NCBI GenBank assembly: GCA_015075515.1 | Contig: JABTUE010000004.1 | Coordinates: forward strand, 434,001 to 498,000 | DNA length: 64,000 nucleotides | DNA from: Planctomycetota bacterium | GTDB taxonomy: Bacteria; Planctomycetota; UBA8742; UBA2392 | Reading direction: 5' to 3' | Shown: piece by piece, positions 46,456 through 55,019 of the stretch | Layout: each line of letters begins with the position of its first letter | Position numbering within the stretch: the first letter of the stretch is position 1 | The notes under the pieces: model-generated | Told to the model about the DNA's origin: nothing | What the model saw: the letters and a program-made list of their open reading frames with translations, nothing else | Databases searched by the model: none | Program-made: the position numbers and the translations under genes

Positions 46456-47427
46456 ATGAAAGCTGTTCTGGCATGGACGGTCCTGGCGGCCGTTCTGGGT
46501 GTTTCGTCGGCCCACGCGCTGGGCGTCGGCGAACAGGCACCCAACTTCAAGTTCGAAAAGGTCTGGAATGCCACCGACAACCAGACCCAGCTTGACGACT
46601 ACCGCGGCAAACTTGTGCTCGTGGAGGCCTGGGCTACGTGGTGAGGGCCCTGCATGAGGGGGGTCCCCCATCTCAAGGAACTTTTCACCAAGTACAACGC
46701 CCGCGGCTTTGAACTGGTGGCCGTCAGCAACGAAACCGAAGACAAGATTGCCGGTTTCGTCAACGGCGACAAAAAGCCCAACTACACCGTCGTCCGCTAT
46801 TCCAAGATTGCCGAGCAATACGGCGTCAAGGGCTGGCCCTCCGCCTGGGTGCTGGATGCCAACGGCAAGGTGCTGTGGGCGGATCACTTCATTGACAAGG
46901 TCAGCGACGAACAGTGGGAGAAGTGGCTGGAAAATCTGGCCCCCACCAGGGTGGACAAGACGCTGGCCAAGGAGCTCGGCGGGGCCGTCAAGGCCTTTGA
47001 CAAGGGCGAAGTCGGCAAGGCACTGGAAGAATCCCGCAAGGTGGCCGAAACCGCCACGGACGGTGCCGTCAAGGCCGACTGTGAGTACCTGCAGGGTCTT
47101 TGCGACAAGCACGTGAAACTGCACACGCGCAAGATCGAATCGGCCGGCAGCGACACCGTGGCCAGGGTCAAGGCACTGGAGGACGGCGCGGCCAAACTCA
47201 AGGGCAGTGAAATCGGCAACAAATGGGACACCGAGGCCAAGGAACTGAAGAAGAGCAAGGAATACAAGGATTGCTCGGCCGCGGCCGAAGAACTGGCCAA
47301 ACTCAAGCCGCAACTCAAGGACATGAAGGAATCCAACGCCAAAAAGAAACTGGAAGCCATCGCCAAAAAGTACCCGGACACGCCGGCGGGCAAGGAAGCC
47401 GCCGAGCTTGCCAAGGGCTACAACTAG
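46456..47427 (+). CDS. TlpA/thioredoxin-fold selenoprotein with W-U-G-P-C active site
   Basis: ATG 46456 with a signal peptide (AVLAWTVLAAVLGVSSAHA) starts a 323-residue protein if the in-frame TGA at 46642-46644 is read as residue 63. Around it the frame reads LVLVEAWATW-U-GPC-MRGVPHLKELFTKYNARGF: the exact W-C-G-P-C site of thioredoxins with the first, nucleophilic Cys replaced. Downstream the fold continues (FELVAVSNETED, VKGWPSAWVLDANGKVLW with the cis-Pro region). The C-terminal ~150 residues are a Lys/Glu-rich helical extension. A hairpin with a GGGU loop lies 9-27 nt after the UGA. It probably acts as a periplasmic thiol-disulfide or peroxide reductase. The next gene is a paralog with the same recoding. 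Confidence 0.85.
46654..46671 (+). promoter_or_regulatory. SECIS-like hairpin downstream of UGA at 46642
   Basis: AUGAGGG (46654-46660) pairs with CCCCCAU (46665-46671), one A-C mismatch, around a GGGU loop starting 16 nt after the UGA. It is strong in GC and contains GGU. Confidence 0.55.
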
Positions 47428-47448
47428 CCCGGCACCAGGTGACGTTTC

Positions 47449-47478
47449 ACCGGCCCGGGGTGCGGACCCCGGGCCGGT
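47449..47478 (+). terminator. Intrinsic terminator between the two selenoprotein genes
   Basis: A 13-bp perfect stem (ACCGGCCCGGGGT with its complement) closes a GCGG loop, 22 bp after the first gene. The T-run is poor. Confidence 0.65.
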
Positions 47479-47521
47479 TCATTTCAGGTTTCAACGATCG
47501 GTGCGGATCGAAAGGGCAACG

Positions 47522-48505
47522 ATGAAAACGCTGGGCATGCTGGTGTTGCTGGCGCTGGCGGCTGTGCCGCTGGCGGCCATGGAAAAGGGCGACGAGGCGC
47601 CGAACTTCAGGTTTGAGGCGCAATGGAACACACTGCCGGGGGCAAAACAGCTTACCGATTACCGCGGCAAAATCGTGTTTCTGGAGATCTGGAAGATCCA
47701 CTGAGAGCCCTGCATGCGGTTTCTCCCGCACCTGGTTCAGGTAAACGAGAAATATCGCGACAAGGGTGTTGAAATCATCATGGCCACCGACGTGGACAAG
47801 GCCGACGCCCTGGCCAAGTTCGTGGCCGAAAAGGGCCTGAAGCTTGGCGTGGCGCGCGTGCCTGATGTGTACAAGCTGGTCAAGGCCAGCGGCTACCCCA
47901 CTTCCTACGGCATTGATGTGGACGGCCGGTGCATCTGGCGCGGCCACCCGCAGGGCCTGAACGACACGCTGGTGGACGGCTGGCTGAAGGACATGCGCGC
48001 GCCGAAACTGCCGCGCGAGCTGGCGGCACAACTGGCCGGCGCGGCCCAGCACTACAACGCCGGCAAGTATGGCTCGGCGCTGGAGGCCGCAGGCAAGCTG
48101 CTCAAGCACAAGGACGAAAAGGTCAAGGCCGACGCGCAGTATCTGGCCGACATCCTGCAGGGCCGCGCCGACATGTACAAAGCCGCCGCGGAGCAGTTCA
48201 AAAAAGACGGCTACCACGACAAGCTGGCCGATGTGCTGGAACTGGCCGCGTCGGAGTTTGACGACGACTTCGGCAAGGACAGCGGCAAGGAAGCCAAAAA
48301 GGTCAAGGGCACCAAGGCCTACAAGGCCTGCGTGGAAGCCCGCGAGGAACTGGCAACGTTGAAGGAAACGCTCAAGGGCAAGAAGGGCGACGACCGCGCC
48401 AAGGCCGTGGACAAGTTCAAAAAGGACCACGGCGAAACGCCCTACGGCAAGGAGGCCGAGGAACTTCGCGCCGAGCCCAAGGAACCGGGCAAAGACGGCC
48501 ATTGA
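47522..48505 (+). CDS. TlpA/thioredoxin-fold selenoprotein with U-E-P-C active site
   Basis: ATG 47522 opens a signal peptide (MLVLLALAAVPLAAM). The in-frame TGA at 47702-47704 is residue 61 of 327. The region reads KIVFLEIWKIH-U-EPC-MRFLPHLVQV, homologous to the WUGPC site of the previous gene but with H-U-E-P-C. The thioredoxin fold continues (VEIIMATDVDKADAL, SGYPTSYGIDVDGRCIW), then a helical Lys/Ala/Glu-rich tail with TPR-like spacing. A short hairpin follows the UGA. It is a tandem paralog, and recoding is the best explanation. The non-standard spacer (E-P) and the His before U may tune the redox potential. Confidence 0.82.
47715..47730 (+). promoter_or_regulatory. Candidate SECIS hairpin downstream of UGA at 47702
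   Basis: UGCGG (47715-47719) pairs with CCGCA (47726-47730) around a UUUCUC loop. It lies at the right distance but lacks a clear GGU in the loop, so it is the weakest of the four. Confidence 0.4.
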
Positions 48506-48519
48506 AGCGGCCGGCAGTC

Positions 48520-48547
48520 AAAGGGCACGGCCGGCGCCGTGCCCTTT
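48520..48547 (+). terminator. Intrinsic terminator after the second selenoprotein gene
   Basis: A 12-bp perfect stem (AAAGGGCACGGC with its complement) closes a CGGC loop and is followed by GTGTTTT. Confidence 0.85.
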
Positions 48548-48585
48548 GTGTTTTCGCGCATCCCCCACTGTGGTAAGTTCGGGCC

Positions 48586-49227
48586 ATGCTGAAATTGAAC
48601 GCGATTGAGCGCCGCGTGCTGGGCACGCTGCTGGAAAAGTGGCTGACCACGCCGCAGAACTACCCGCTTTCACTGAACGCCCTGACCAACGGCTGCAACC
48701 AGAAATCCGCCCGCGACCCGGAAACCAGCTACACCGAGCAGCAAGTGCTGGAGACCTGCCAGGCGCTGAAGCGCCGCAGCCTGGTCACCGAGTTTTTCGG
48801 TTCCTCGGCCCGCGTCAGCAAGTTCGAGGAAGCCCTGAGCGTGCACCTGGAACTGGGCAAGGAACAGGCCGCCGTGATCGCTGAACTTCTGCTGCGCGGC
48901 CCGCAAAGCGAGGGTGAACTGCGCCAGCGCGCCGGACGCATGGCGCCGATTGCCGATCTGGCAACCCTGCACAGCCTGCTGGAACAACTGGGCACGCGCC
49001 CCGAACCGCTGGTACGGCGGCTGTCTGACCCCACGCGCTCGCGCGGCGTGCGCTGGAGCCACACCCTGTACGCCGACGGCGAAGAACCGGCTGACCTGCC
49101 TGAGTCCCCCGCCGCGTCCCAGGGCTACTCCCCCACCACCCCGGCGCTGGAAGAGCGCCTGGCGCAACTGGAGGCCCGCGTGGCCGAACTGGAACGCCAG
49201 CTCGGCGTGCGGCCCCCAGCCCACTGA
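48586..49227 (+). CDS. YceH/DUF480 family protein
   Basis: The protein has 213 residues. Two winged-helix-like domains carry the family's signatures: LNAIERRVLGTLLEKWLTTPQNYPLSLNALTNGCNQKS-type start, ARDPETSYTEQQV, ALKRRSLVTEFFG and LLLRGPQSEGELRQRAGRM. A short coiled coil ends the protein (LAQLEARVAELERQLG). The function of the family is not known. It may bind nucleic acid. Confidence 0.9.
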   Translation: MLKLNAIERRVLGTLLEKWLTTPQNYPLSLNALTNGCNQKSARDPETSYTEQQVLETCQALKRRSLVTEFFGSSARVSKFEEALSVHLELGKEQAAVIAELLLRGPQSEGELRQRAGRMAPIADLATLHSLLEQLGTRPEPLVRRLSDPTRSRGVRWSHTLYADGEEPADLPESPAASQGYSPTTPALEERLAQLEARVAELERQLGVRPPAH

Positions 49228-49301
49228 CCGGCGATTCCAAACACCTGGCGCGGGCGTAATCGCATCCGGCGCGGCGCTGGGTACACTTCACGCGGGAGAC
49301 C

Positions 49302-49976
49302 GTGATGAGATTCCGAATCGGGCGCCGCCGTACCTCGTCGCCGTTGGGTGTTCTGGTGTTCGGCATCGTCGCCGGCATTGTCTGCGTCGTGATGTGGGTC
49401 CAGTCCTTTGCAGGCGACGACGACTGGGCCGCGCGCGGGCGCAACGTGCCGGCCAGCGTGATCGGCGCGCGTTCTGACCCGCGCGGGGCAGGCACCCGGA
49501 TGCTGACCGTTCAGTACGAAACCGCGCCCGGTTCCACCGTGCGGCTGGAAACGGCTGTTTCGGCTTCAACCTACAACCGTTACGCGCGGGCCAGCGGCGA
49601 CGCGCCCCTGCCCGCGACTGTGGTGCTGGAAGACAACGGCAGCGGACGCTGGAAGCTGGCCGACGAAGTGTCGTCGCGATCCAAAACACCGGCGGGCTTG
49701 CCGCCAATTGCCGTGCTGTTGCTCGGTCTGGTGTTCTTTGGCATGGCCGCGGCCTCGGGCGTGTTCATCTACCGCAACCGTCACGCCGGGGTGCTGGCGA
49801 TGCTGTCGCCGGGCTTTGAACCGCGCCTTGGCCCCGGCCCGGCGCCGGGCGGGCCGGGCCCGCGCGTGGTCATGCCGCCCCGGCCCATGCCGCCGGGTCC
49901 GGGCCAGGACTACTCGCCGCCGCCGGGGCCCAACCAGGGGTTCCCGCCGCCTCCACCGGGGTTCCCGCGCATATAG
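49302..49976 (+). CDS. DUF3592-like membrane protein with proline-rich tail
   Basis: The protein has 224 residues. There are two membrane helices (residues ~16-36 and ~125-150) with an extracytoplasmic beta domain between (RNVPASVIGARSDP, MLTVQYETAPGSTVRLETAV), the usual DUF3592 layout. The ~60-residue C-tail is Pro/Gly-rich (repeats of PPGP, PPPPG). The start may be GTG 49302 or ATG 49305. The function is unknown. Confidence 0.7.
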   Translation: MMRFRIGRRRTSSPLGVLVFGIVAGIVCVVMWVQSFAGDDDWAARGRNVPASVIGARSDPRGAGTRMLTVQYETAPGSTVRLETAVSASTYNRYARASGDAPLPATVVLEDNGSGRWKLADEVSSRSKTPAGLPPIAVLLLGLVFFGMAAASGVFIYRNRHAGVLAMLSPGFEPRLGPGPAPGGPGPRVVMPPRPMPPGPGQDYSPPPGPNQGFPPPPPGFPRI

Positions 49977-49982
49977 CCCGCG

Positions 49983-51800
49983 TTATGCCCGCACCCAGCG
50001 AAAGCCCTGGGGTGTGTCTTCAAGGTTCACGCCGCGGCGCTTCAAATCATCGCGCACGGCGTCGGCCAGCTTGAAGTCTCTGGCCTTGCGGGCGTTCTGG
50101 CGGATTGCCACGAACAGCTCGATCATCGCCGCGTCCAGTGATTCCACGGGTGCCAGTTCCTCAAACGCGGGCAACTGGCCGGCCTCGATGCGCTCCCACA
50201 GTGCCTCGCGGTCGGGCGCTTCGGCCCAGTGCTTCAACAGATCGGCCTTGGCGCGCAGCGTCTGCGGGTCAAGCCACGCCTGGGCCTGTTCGCGCGTGAC
50301 AACCCCGCTGCGCTCGGTGCGGTCCAGCACGTCCAGCACTTCGTCAAACGCCTCCATCAGCCGCAGGGCTTCGCGCGCCTCGGCGGGGCCGAGTTCCATG
50401 CTGTTGAGTTCACCCACGGCCTTGAACACGGCGGCCAGGGCGTTGGGCGTGTTCAGGTTGTCGTTCAGGGCGTCGTCGAACTCGGTTTCGGCGCGGTTGA
50501 CCAGTTCCAGCACGCGGTCAGAGGCCACGCCGCTGGTGTCGGCGCTGTCCCCCACCGCCTCGCGCAGACGGTCATAGCGCGTCTGGATGCGCTCCACGCC
50601 CGCGCGCGCGGCGGCCAGAGACTCCAGGCTGAAGTTCATGGGCTGGGTGTACTGGTTGGCAATCAGCGCAAAGCGCAGCACGCTGGCCGGCACGCGGCCG
50701 CCGGCAAAACCGAGTTTCTCCAGCTCTGCCGCCAGTTCCGCCCGGCCTTCCCGGCGCGGGTCCAGCAGGTCCTTGACGGTAAAAAACGTGCCGTCGCGCT
50801 TGGACATCTTGCGGTTGTTGACCAGCAGAAAGCGCCCGTGCACCCAGTAGCGCGCAAAGGTCTTGCGCTGGCTGCCTTCGTCGGGTGCGCCGTGCGGCCC
50901 GTGCACGCAGGTCCTGTAGGCGCCATAGCTCTGGGCGATTTCACACTCGTGGTGCGGAAAGATGTTGTCTTCGCCCCCGGTGTGAATGTCTATCGTGTGG
51001 CCCAGGTGCGCGCGCGACATGGCGCTGCATTCGATGTGCCAGCCGGGAAACCCGGCCCTGATGCGTTTGTCGGCGCCCTCGGGCAGAAGTTCGCGGTAGC
51101 GTTTCCAGTCCTGCGGGTCCCAGCCCTTTTCGCTGTGCGGGTCCCACTGCATCAGGTGTTTGGCGTCCACCTTCCACAGGGCAAAGTCGCGCGGGTCGCG
51201 CTTTTCGTCGCGCACCCCGACGCGCGCCCCGGCCTCCAGTTCGTCAATCACCTTGCCCGACAACCGGCCGTATTCGGGAAACTTGCCGACCTCAAAGTAG
51301 ACCTCGCCGCTGTCCACCACATAGGCAAAGCCCTGTTCCAGCAGCTTCTGGATCGCGTGCAGCATCTCGGGGATGTGCCGGGTGGCGCGCGGGTGCAGCG
51401 CCGGGTCGCCGGCCTCGCCGCCCTGGTAAACCTTCAGCCGCAGGGCGCGGGCGTCCTGGGCAAAGGCCTGTTCGAAGTGCAGCGCCACCTTGAACGGGTC
51501 ACTGCCCAGTTTGCGCGCGGCCACGGCCAGCTTGTCTTCGCCGCCGGCGTCAGCCAGGTGATCTTCGGTCATGTGGCCGACATCGGTGATATTCATGACC
51601 TGGCGCACCTCGTAGCCGTTGCGTTCAAGGGTGCGGCGCAGAATGTCGGCAAACAGAAAGCTGCGGAAATTGCCGATGTGCACGTAGTTGTAGACCGTCG
51701 GGCCGCAGGTGTACATCGTCACGCGCTGGCCGTGCGGATCCAGCGGCTGGAAGACCTCCAGGCGCTTGCTGTACGTGTTTTTCAGCTTCAGCACGGACAT
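49983..51800 (-). CDS. cysS: Cysteinyl-tRNA synthetase
   Basis: The protein has 605 residues, longer than the usual ~470, with insertions. The class I synthetase motifs are intact: [16 protein letters not shown] (Zn Cys32, HIGH-like), [27 protein letters not shown] and [10 protein letters not shown] (KMSKS-like). The C-terminal half carries the anticodon-binding helices. It charges tRNA-Cys. The stop of ispF is 12 bp upstream on the same strand. Confidence 0.95.
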   Translation of the reverse strand: MSVLKLKNTYSKRLEVFQPLDPHGQRVTMYTCGPTVYNYVHIGNFRSFLFADILRRTLERNGYEVRQVMNITDVGHMTEDHLADAGGEDKLAVAARKLGSDPFKVALHFEQAFAQDARALRLKVYQGGEAGDPALHPRATRHIPEMLHAIQKLLEQGFAYVVDSGEVYFEVGKFPEYGRLSGKVIDELEAGARVGVRDEKRDPRDFALWKVDAKHLMQWDPHSEKGWDPQDWKRYRELLPEGADKRIRAGFPGWHIECSAMSRAHLGHTIDIHTGGEDNIFPHHECEIAQSYGAYRTCVHGPHGAPDEGSQRKTFARYWVHGRFLLVNNRKMSKRDGTFFTVKDLLDPRREGRAELAAELEKLGFAGGRVPASVLRFALIANQYTQPMNFSLESLAAARAGVERIQTRYDRLREAVGDSADTSGVASDRVLELVNRAETEFDDALNDNLNTPNALAAVFKAVGELNSMELGPAEAREALRLMEAFDEVLDVLDRTERSGVVTREQAQAWLDPQTLRAKADLLKHWAEAPDREALWERIEAGQLPAFEELAPVESLDAAMIELFVAIRQNARKARDFKLADAVRDDLKRRGVNLEDTPQGFRWVRA

Positions 51801-51811
51801 GGTGGTTCCGG

Positions 51812-52312
51812 TCAGGCCTCGCGCTCGGCGCGGGAGGCGCGCGCCCGTTTCAGCAGCACCACCGCCTGGGTGGCAATGGCGTCTTTCCTGCCCACGGCGT
51901 CAAAGCCTTCGTTGGTTTTGGCTTTCACGTTCACGCGGTCGGTGTCCAGTTCCAGCAGCGTCGCGATGCGCGATTCCATCTGGTGCTTGTAGGGCTTGAG
52001 TCTGGGCGCCTGGGCGATCACGTTGCAGTCCACGTTTTCGACTTCCCAGCCGCGCCGGCGCACCAGCCCCACGGCGTGCTTGAGCAGCACGGCACTGTCG
52101 GCGTCCTTGTACTTCCTGTCGGTGTCAGGAAAGTGCTCGCCGATGTCGCCCAGTCCCGCCGCACCCAGCAGCGCGTCAATGATCGCGTGCAGCAGCGGGT
52201 CGCCATCAGAATGTCCGACACAGCCGCGCTCGTGCGGCACGTGCACACCGCCAAGCATCAGCTTGCGGCCTTCCGCCAGGGCATGAATGTCGTATCCGAT
52301 GCCGACGCGCAT
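51812..52312 (-). CDS. ispF: 2-C-methyl-D-erythritol 2,4-cyclodiphosphate synthase
   Basis: The protein has 166 residues from ATG 52312. It catalyses a step of the MEP isoprenoid pathway. RVGIGYDIHALAEGRKLMLGG (metal ligands), GHSDGDPLLHAIIDALLGAAGLGDIGEHFPD and VKAKTNEGFDAVGRK are diagnostic. It has a short basic C-tail. It is co-directional with cysS. IspD is not adjacent. Confidence 0.95.
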   Translation of the reverse strand: MRVGIGYDIHALAEGRKLMLGGVHVPHERGCVGHSDGDPLLHAIIDALLGAAGLGDIGEHFPDTDRKYKDADSAVLLKHAVGLVRRRGWEVENVDCNVIAQAPRLKPYKHQMESRIATLLELDTDRVNVKAKTNEGFDAVGRKDAIATQAVVLLKRARASRAEREA

Positions 52313-52408
52313 GACCGGACTTTGCCTTTCGCCGGCGCGTTCGTCGAGCCGGGTCTGTACCCGGTGTACCGGCCACAAAGGCTGGGTATGCTGCGGGCCG
52401 AGGATACC

Positions 52409-53125
52409 ATGCCCTTTCAACACACCTTTGGCGACGGTGCCAGCGACTACGAGAAATACATCCGCACCCAGGAACTCTACAAGCTTCAGAAACCTCCCGA
52501 ACAATGGGCCAACGAAGAAGAGTTGCTGTTTCAGGTTGTCCACCAGGCCATGGAACTGTGGCTCAAGGTCGTGATCCAGCACCTGGAACAGTCCGTGCTG
52601 TGGATCGGCGCGGGCAACCTGCACGAGGCCGCGCGCTTTCTGAACCGCAACGCCGCGATCCTGCACTGGCTGGCCGACAGCCTGGAGTTCCCGCGCAGCA
52701 TGGCGCCCTGGGATTACCACAAGATCCGCATGGGTCTGGGCAAAGGCAGCGGTCAGGAAAGCCCGACCTACAAGGCCCTGCACAAGGCCGTGCCGCCGGT
52801 TCTGGCGGCATTTGAATCACTGCTGAAGCAGCGCAAGGTGACACTGGACCAGATTCACCAGGACCGCGCGCGCCACCAGGAGCTGTACGATTTGATGTGG
52901 GCCATGCACCAGTTTGATCAGGAACTGCAACACTGGAAGTACCGCCACTTCCACGTGGTCAAGCGCATCATCGGTGACGCCGTCATGAGCCTAAAGGGCG
53001 TGCCCGCCAGCAGCCTGGAAAAGACCACCCACGAGGCCCAGTTTCCCGAACTGTGGGCTGTCATCAACCGCACCACCAACGCCTACAACGAAAAATACCG
53101 GCCCCAGGGCGGCGCCTACCAGTAA
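52409..53125 (+). CDS. Tryptophan 2,3-dioxygenase-like protein
   Basis: The protein has 238 residues from ATG 52409, with a GAGG site just upstream. ATG 52388 is an alternative start. The protein follows the TDO pattern: ASDYEKYIRTQELYKLQ, ELLFQVVHQAMELWLKVVIQHLEQ (the active-site F-x-x-x-H-Q), KIRMGLGKGSGQESP, and the haem-ligand His in HWKYRHFHVVKRIIG. It is shorter than KynA of E. coli or eukaryotes and lacks the GTGGSSG-type loop region in its usual form, so activity on tryptophan is likely but not certain. Its stop overlaps the next start (TAATG). Confidence 0.8.
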   Translation: MPFQHTFGDGASDYEKYIRTQELYKLQKPPEQWANEEELLFQVVHQAMELWLKVVIQHLEQSVLWIGAGNLHEAARFLNRNAAILHWLADSLEFPRSMAPWDYHKIRMGLGKGSGQESPTYKALHKAVPPVLAAFESLLKQRKVTLDQIHQDRARHQELYDLMWAMHQFDQELQHWKYRHFHVVKRIIGDAVMSLKGVPASSLEKTTHEAQFPELWAVINRTTNAYNEKYRPQGGAYQ

Positions 53126-53751
53126 TGCTGCACGTCGCCGCCTACATCGAGGCCGCCGCGGGCTCGGGCCAGGACCGCATCCTGTGGCTGGAAGGCGACG
53201 ACCTGATCGGCGTGGCGCTGGCCGACGGCATGGGCGGCATGGGCGGCGGCACACTCGCCGCCGAATCGGCCGTGCAGTACGCGCTGGAGGCCATGAACGA
53301 AGCCCCGGGACTGATTGTGGCCTCGCAATGGCCGGAGCTGTTCTGGCGTCTGGACCGCCGCGTGAACACCACGCGCGAGGCCGGCGAAACCACGCTGGTG
53401 GCTCTGGAAACCGACGGGCGACTGGTGTGCGGCGCCAGTTGCGGCGATTCCGGGGCCTGGCTGGTGGCCGGCGACAGGGTGGTGAACCTGACCGAACACC
53501 AGATGCGCAAGCCGCTGGTGGGCAGCGGCCAGGCCGACCCGGTGTCGTTCACGGCGGAACTGGGGGACGGGCTGCTGCTGGTGGCCAGTGACGGACTGTT
53601 CCGGTACACCGGCGCGCGGAATATCTGTGAAACAGTCAGGCGGGTTCCCTTGCCCGATTTGCCCAGGGCGCTGGTAGACTTGGTGCGCCTGAAATCAGGC
53701 AGACTGCAGGACGACGTGGCCGTGTTTGTGGCGGGCCGGCCGCCACAGTAA
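53125..53751 (+). CDS. PP2C-like Ser/Thr phosphatase
   Basis: The protein has 208 residues from ATG 53125. PP2C metal-binding motifs are visible: ALADGMGGMGGG, CGDSGAWLVAGD, LLVASDGLF and the final DDVAVFVAG. The N-terminal motif is QDRILW in place of the usual N-E-D. It is shorter than typical PP2C (~240), so it is a minimal form. It may act on the phosphothreonine pathway suggested by the FHA and SpoIIE-like genes. Confidence 0.82.
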   Translation: MLHVAAYIEAAAGSGQDRILWLEGDDLIGVALADGMGGMGGGTLAAESAVQYALEAMNEAPGLIVASQWPELFWRLDRRVNTTREAGETTLVALETDGRLVCGASCGDSGAWLVAGDRVVNLTEHQMRKPLVGSGQADPVSFTAELGDGLLLVASDGLFRYTGARNICETVRRVPLPDLPRALVDLVRLKSGRLQDDVAVFVAGRPPQ

Positions 53752-53764
53752 ACGGGGGAAAGCC

Positions 53765-53974
53765 ATGAACAAGATGGGCGGGGTCGTCATCATGCTGGTC
53801 GGGGTTGTGGTGATCGCGCTGGCGATCTTTGATGTCATGGGTGGCGGCGGCGCCACGCCGGACATGAAAATCGGCGGCTGGCCGCCGGTACGGCAGGCGG
53901 TGCTGTCACTGGGCGGGGTAATCACGCTGGCCGGCTGCTACATGGTGATCAAGAAGCCGGCCAAAAAGAAATGA
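53765..53974 (+). CDS. Small membrane protein, 69 aa
   Basis: The ATG at 53765 follows a GGGGGAAAG-like site. Two membrane helices (~4-22 and ~42-58) flank a short Gly/Met/Asp loop, and the tail is KKPAKKK. I do not recognise it. It is a paralog of the next gene, which has the same layout, with 14 bp between. Confidence 0.65.
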   Translation: MNKMGGVVIMLVGVVVIALAIFDVMGGGGATPDMKIGGWPPVRQAVLSLGGVITLAGCYMVIKKPAKKK

Positions 53975-53988
53975 CCTGAAGTGACATC

Positions 53989-54207
53989 ATGACAAAGAAA
54001 ACCGGCCTGATCGTCCTGTTGCTGGGCGTTGCCCTCGTTGTGGCGGCGTTGCTGGATCTGTTTGGCATGAGCAGCGGCTTCAATCTTGACCTTGGCGACC
54101 TGGGCGGATTCCGCAAATGGCCCACGGAGCGCTATGCCCTGCTGGGCGTGGGCGTGCTGCTGGCCTGTCTGGGTGGCTACAACATCCGCAGGAAGGGCAG
54201 GAAGTAG
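53989..54207 (+). CDS. Small membrane protein, 72 aa, paralog of the preceding gene
   Basis: ATG 53989 starts two membrane helices (~5-22 and ~47-63) with an acidic loop (LDLGDLGGFRKWP) and a basic tail (RRKGRK). Both small proteins have a W-P motif before the second helix (GGWPPV and RKWPTE). The function is unknown. Confidence 0.65.
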   Translation: MTKKTGLIVLLLGVALVVAALLDLFGMSSGFNLDLGDLGGFRKWPTERYALLGVGVLLACLGGYNIRRKGRK

Positions 54208-54312
54208 GCCCTCTGTACAGAGAGGCGACCGCATGCGCGCGCTGGCCCGAACATCCTTGATCCATCCCGCGTGGCGCATCTCTTTCCGCCGCTCGCGCTA
54301 CGCCTGATTGCC

Positions 54313-54645
54313 TCACGCGAGAATTTCAAAGTCACGGAACTCGCGGCATTGCGCCCGAAGCAGCATGGCCAGCAGGAAGCCGACCTGTTGCGCAGGCGGC
54401 GAGTTCTTGCGCAGGTGAAAACACAGCCCCAACGTTCGGCCCGTGTCGTCATCAAGCGCAATCAGCAGCTCGCCGAACTTGGAACCGTCGGGGTTTTCGC
54501 CGTCCTTGATGCGGATGGTGCGGTGCTGGCCGCGCTTGTATTCGGGGTTCGTGACGTGGATGAAGTAGCGATCGAGGAAATCGCGGCCGATCTTTTCGAA
54601 CTGCGCGGCCACTGCGCTGGCGTGGCCGTGCGTCGGGAAGTTCAC
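54313..54645 (-). CDS. Accessory hypothetical protein, 110 aa
   Basis: A GTG at 54645 is the only plausible start of this frame. The frame is open for roughly 20 codons further upstream without a good ATG, and another frame there looks coding too, so the 5' end may be damaged. The protein has HVTNPEYKRGQHRTIRIKDGENPDGSKFGELLI and ALDDDTGRTLGLCFHL. It is not recognised. It lies in the accessory island. Confidence 0.4.
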   Translation of the reverse strand: MNFPTHGHASAVAAQFEKIGRDFLDRYFIHVTNPEYKRGQHRTIRIKDGENPDGSKFGELLIALDDDTGRTLGLCFHLRKNSPPAQQVGFLLAMLLRAQCREFRDFEILA

Positions 54646-54654
54646 ATTGGCCGG

Positions 54655-54788
54655 CCGCTTAATTTGATCCAGCGATTGAGCATCTCCTCCAGCATGCGCA
54701 GCGTGTGCTGCTGTTCCTCGCGCATGACGACAGGCCCGGCGCGGATGTCCTCTGTCTCTTTCTGCACGTCGCCAGCGACGGTGACGCG
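54655..54788 (-). pseudogene. Fragment of a decayed coding frame upstream of the 110-aa gene
   Basis: A frame with no start reads ARVTVAGDVQKETEDI then VVMREEQQHTLRMLEEMLNRW and ends in a stop next to 54645. It looks protein-like, but an in-frame TAG lies just upstream of it (~54792). It is out of frame with the 110-aa gene. It is probably a remnant of a longer gene that was frameshifted. Confidence 0.35.
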
Positions 54789-54791
54789 CGC

Positions 54792-54980
54792 CTAGCGTCG
54801 CCTAAACCAGACCTCAGAAAACAGCCAACTGAAATAACCGCAAATCACGACGCCGGTCGCGCCAATTCCGATCAGCATTCCATCCTCTCTCACAAGCCCG
54901 ACGATCAATAGCACCACACTGGCCAGCAGCAACAGCATGGCGAGGCAGGAGCGAAACGGTTTTCGCAGTTCGTCGTACAT
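54792..54980 (-). CDS. Small membrane protein, 62 aa, in the island
   Basis: The frame opens with MYDELRKPFRSCLAMLLLL and has two hydrophobic stretches (~15-31, ~36-55) with a basic RRR tail. Its start is 70 bp beyond the IS630 fragment's in-frame end. It may be a true small gene or a relic. I do not recognise it. Confidence 0.35.
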   Translation of the reverse strand: MYDELRKPFRSCLAMLLLLASVVLLIVGLVREDGMLIGIGATGVVICGYFSWLFSEVWFRRR

Positions 54981-55019
54981 GTGCGTTGGCCGACCTGGTG
55001 CAGCGTCAGGTAAGTCTTC

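Noticed and set aside
46654..47427. Separate gene starting at the ATG behind the UGA
   Set aside because: The thioredoxin fold is split across the UGA, and a gene beginning at 46654 would lack the first strand and active site. The same holds for the second TlpA-like gene and for the sialidase-like gene at 1963.
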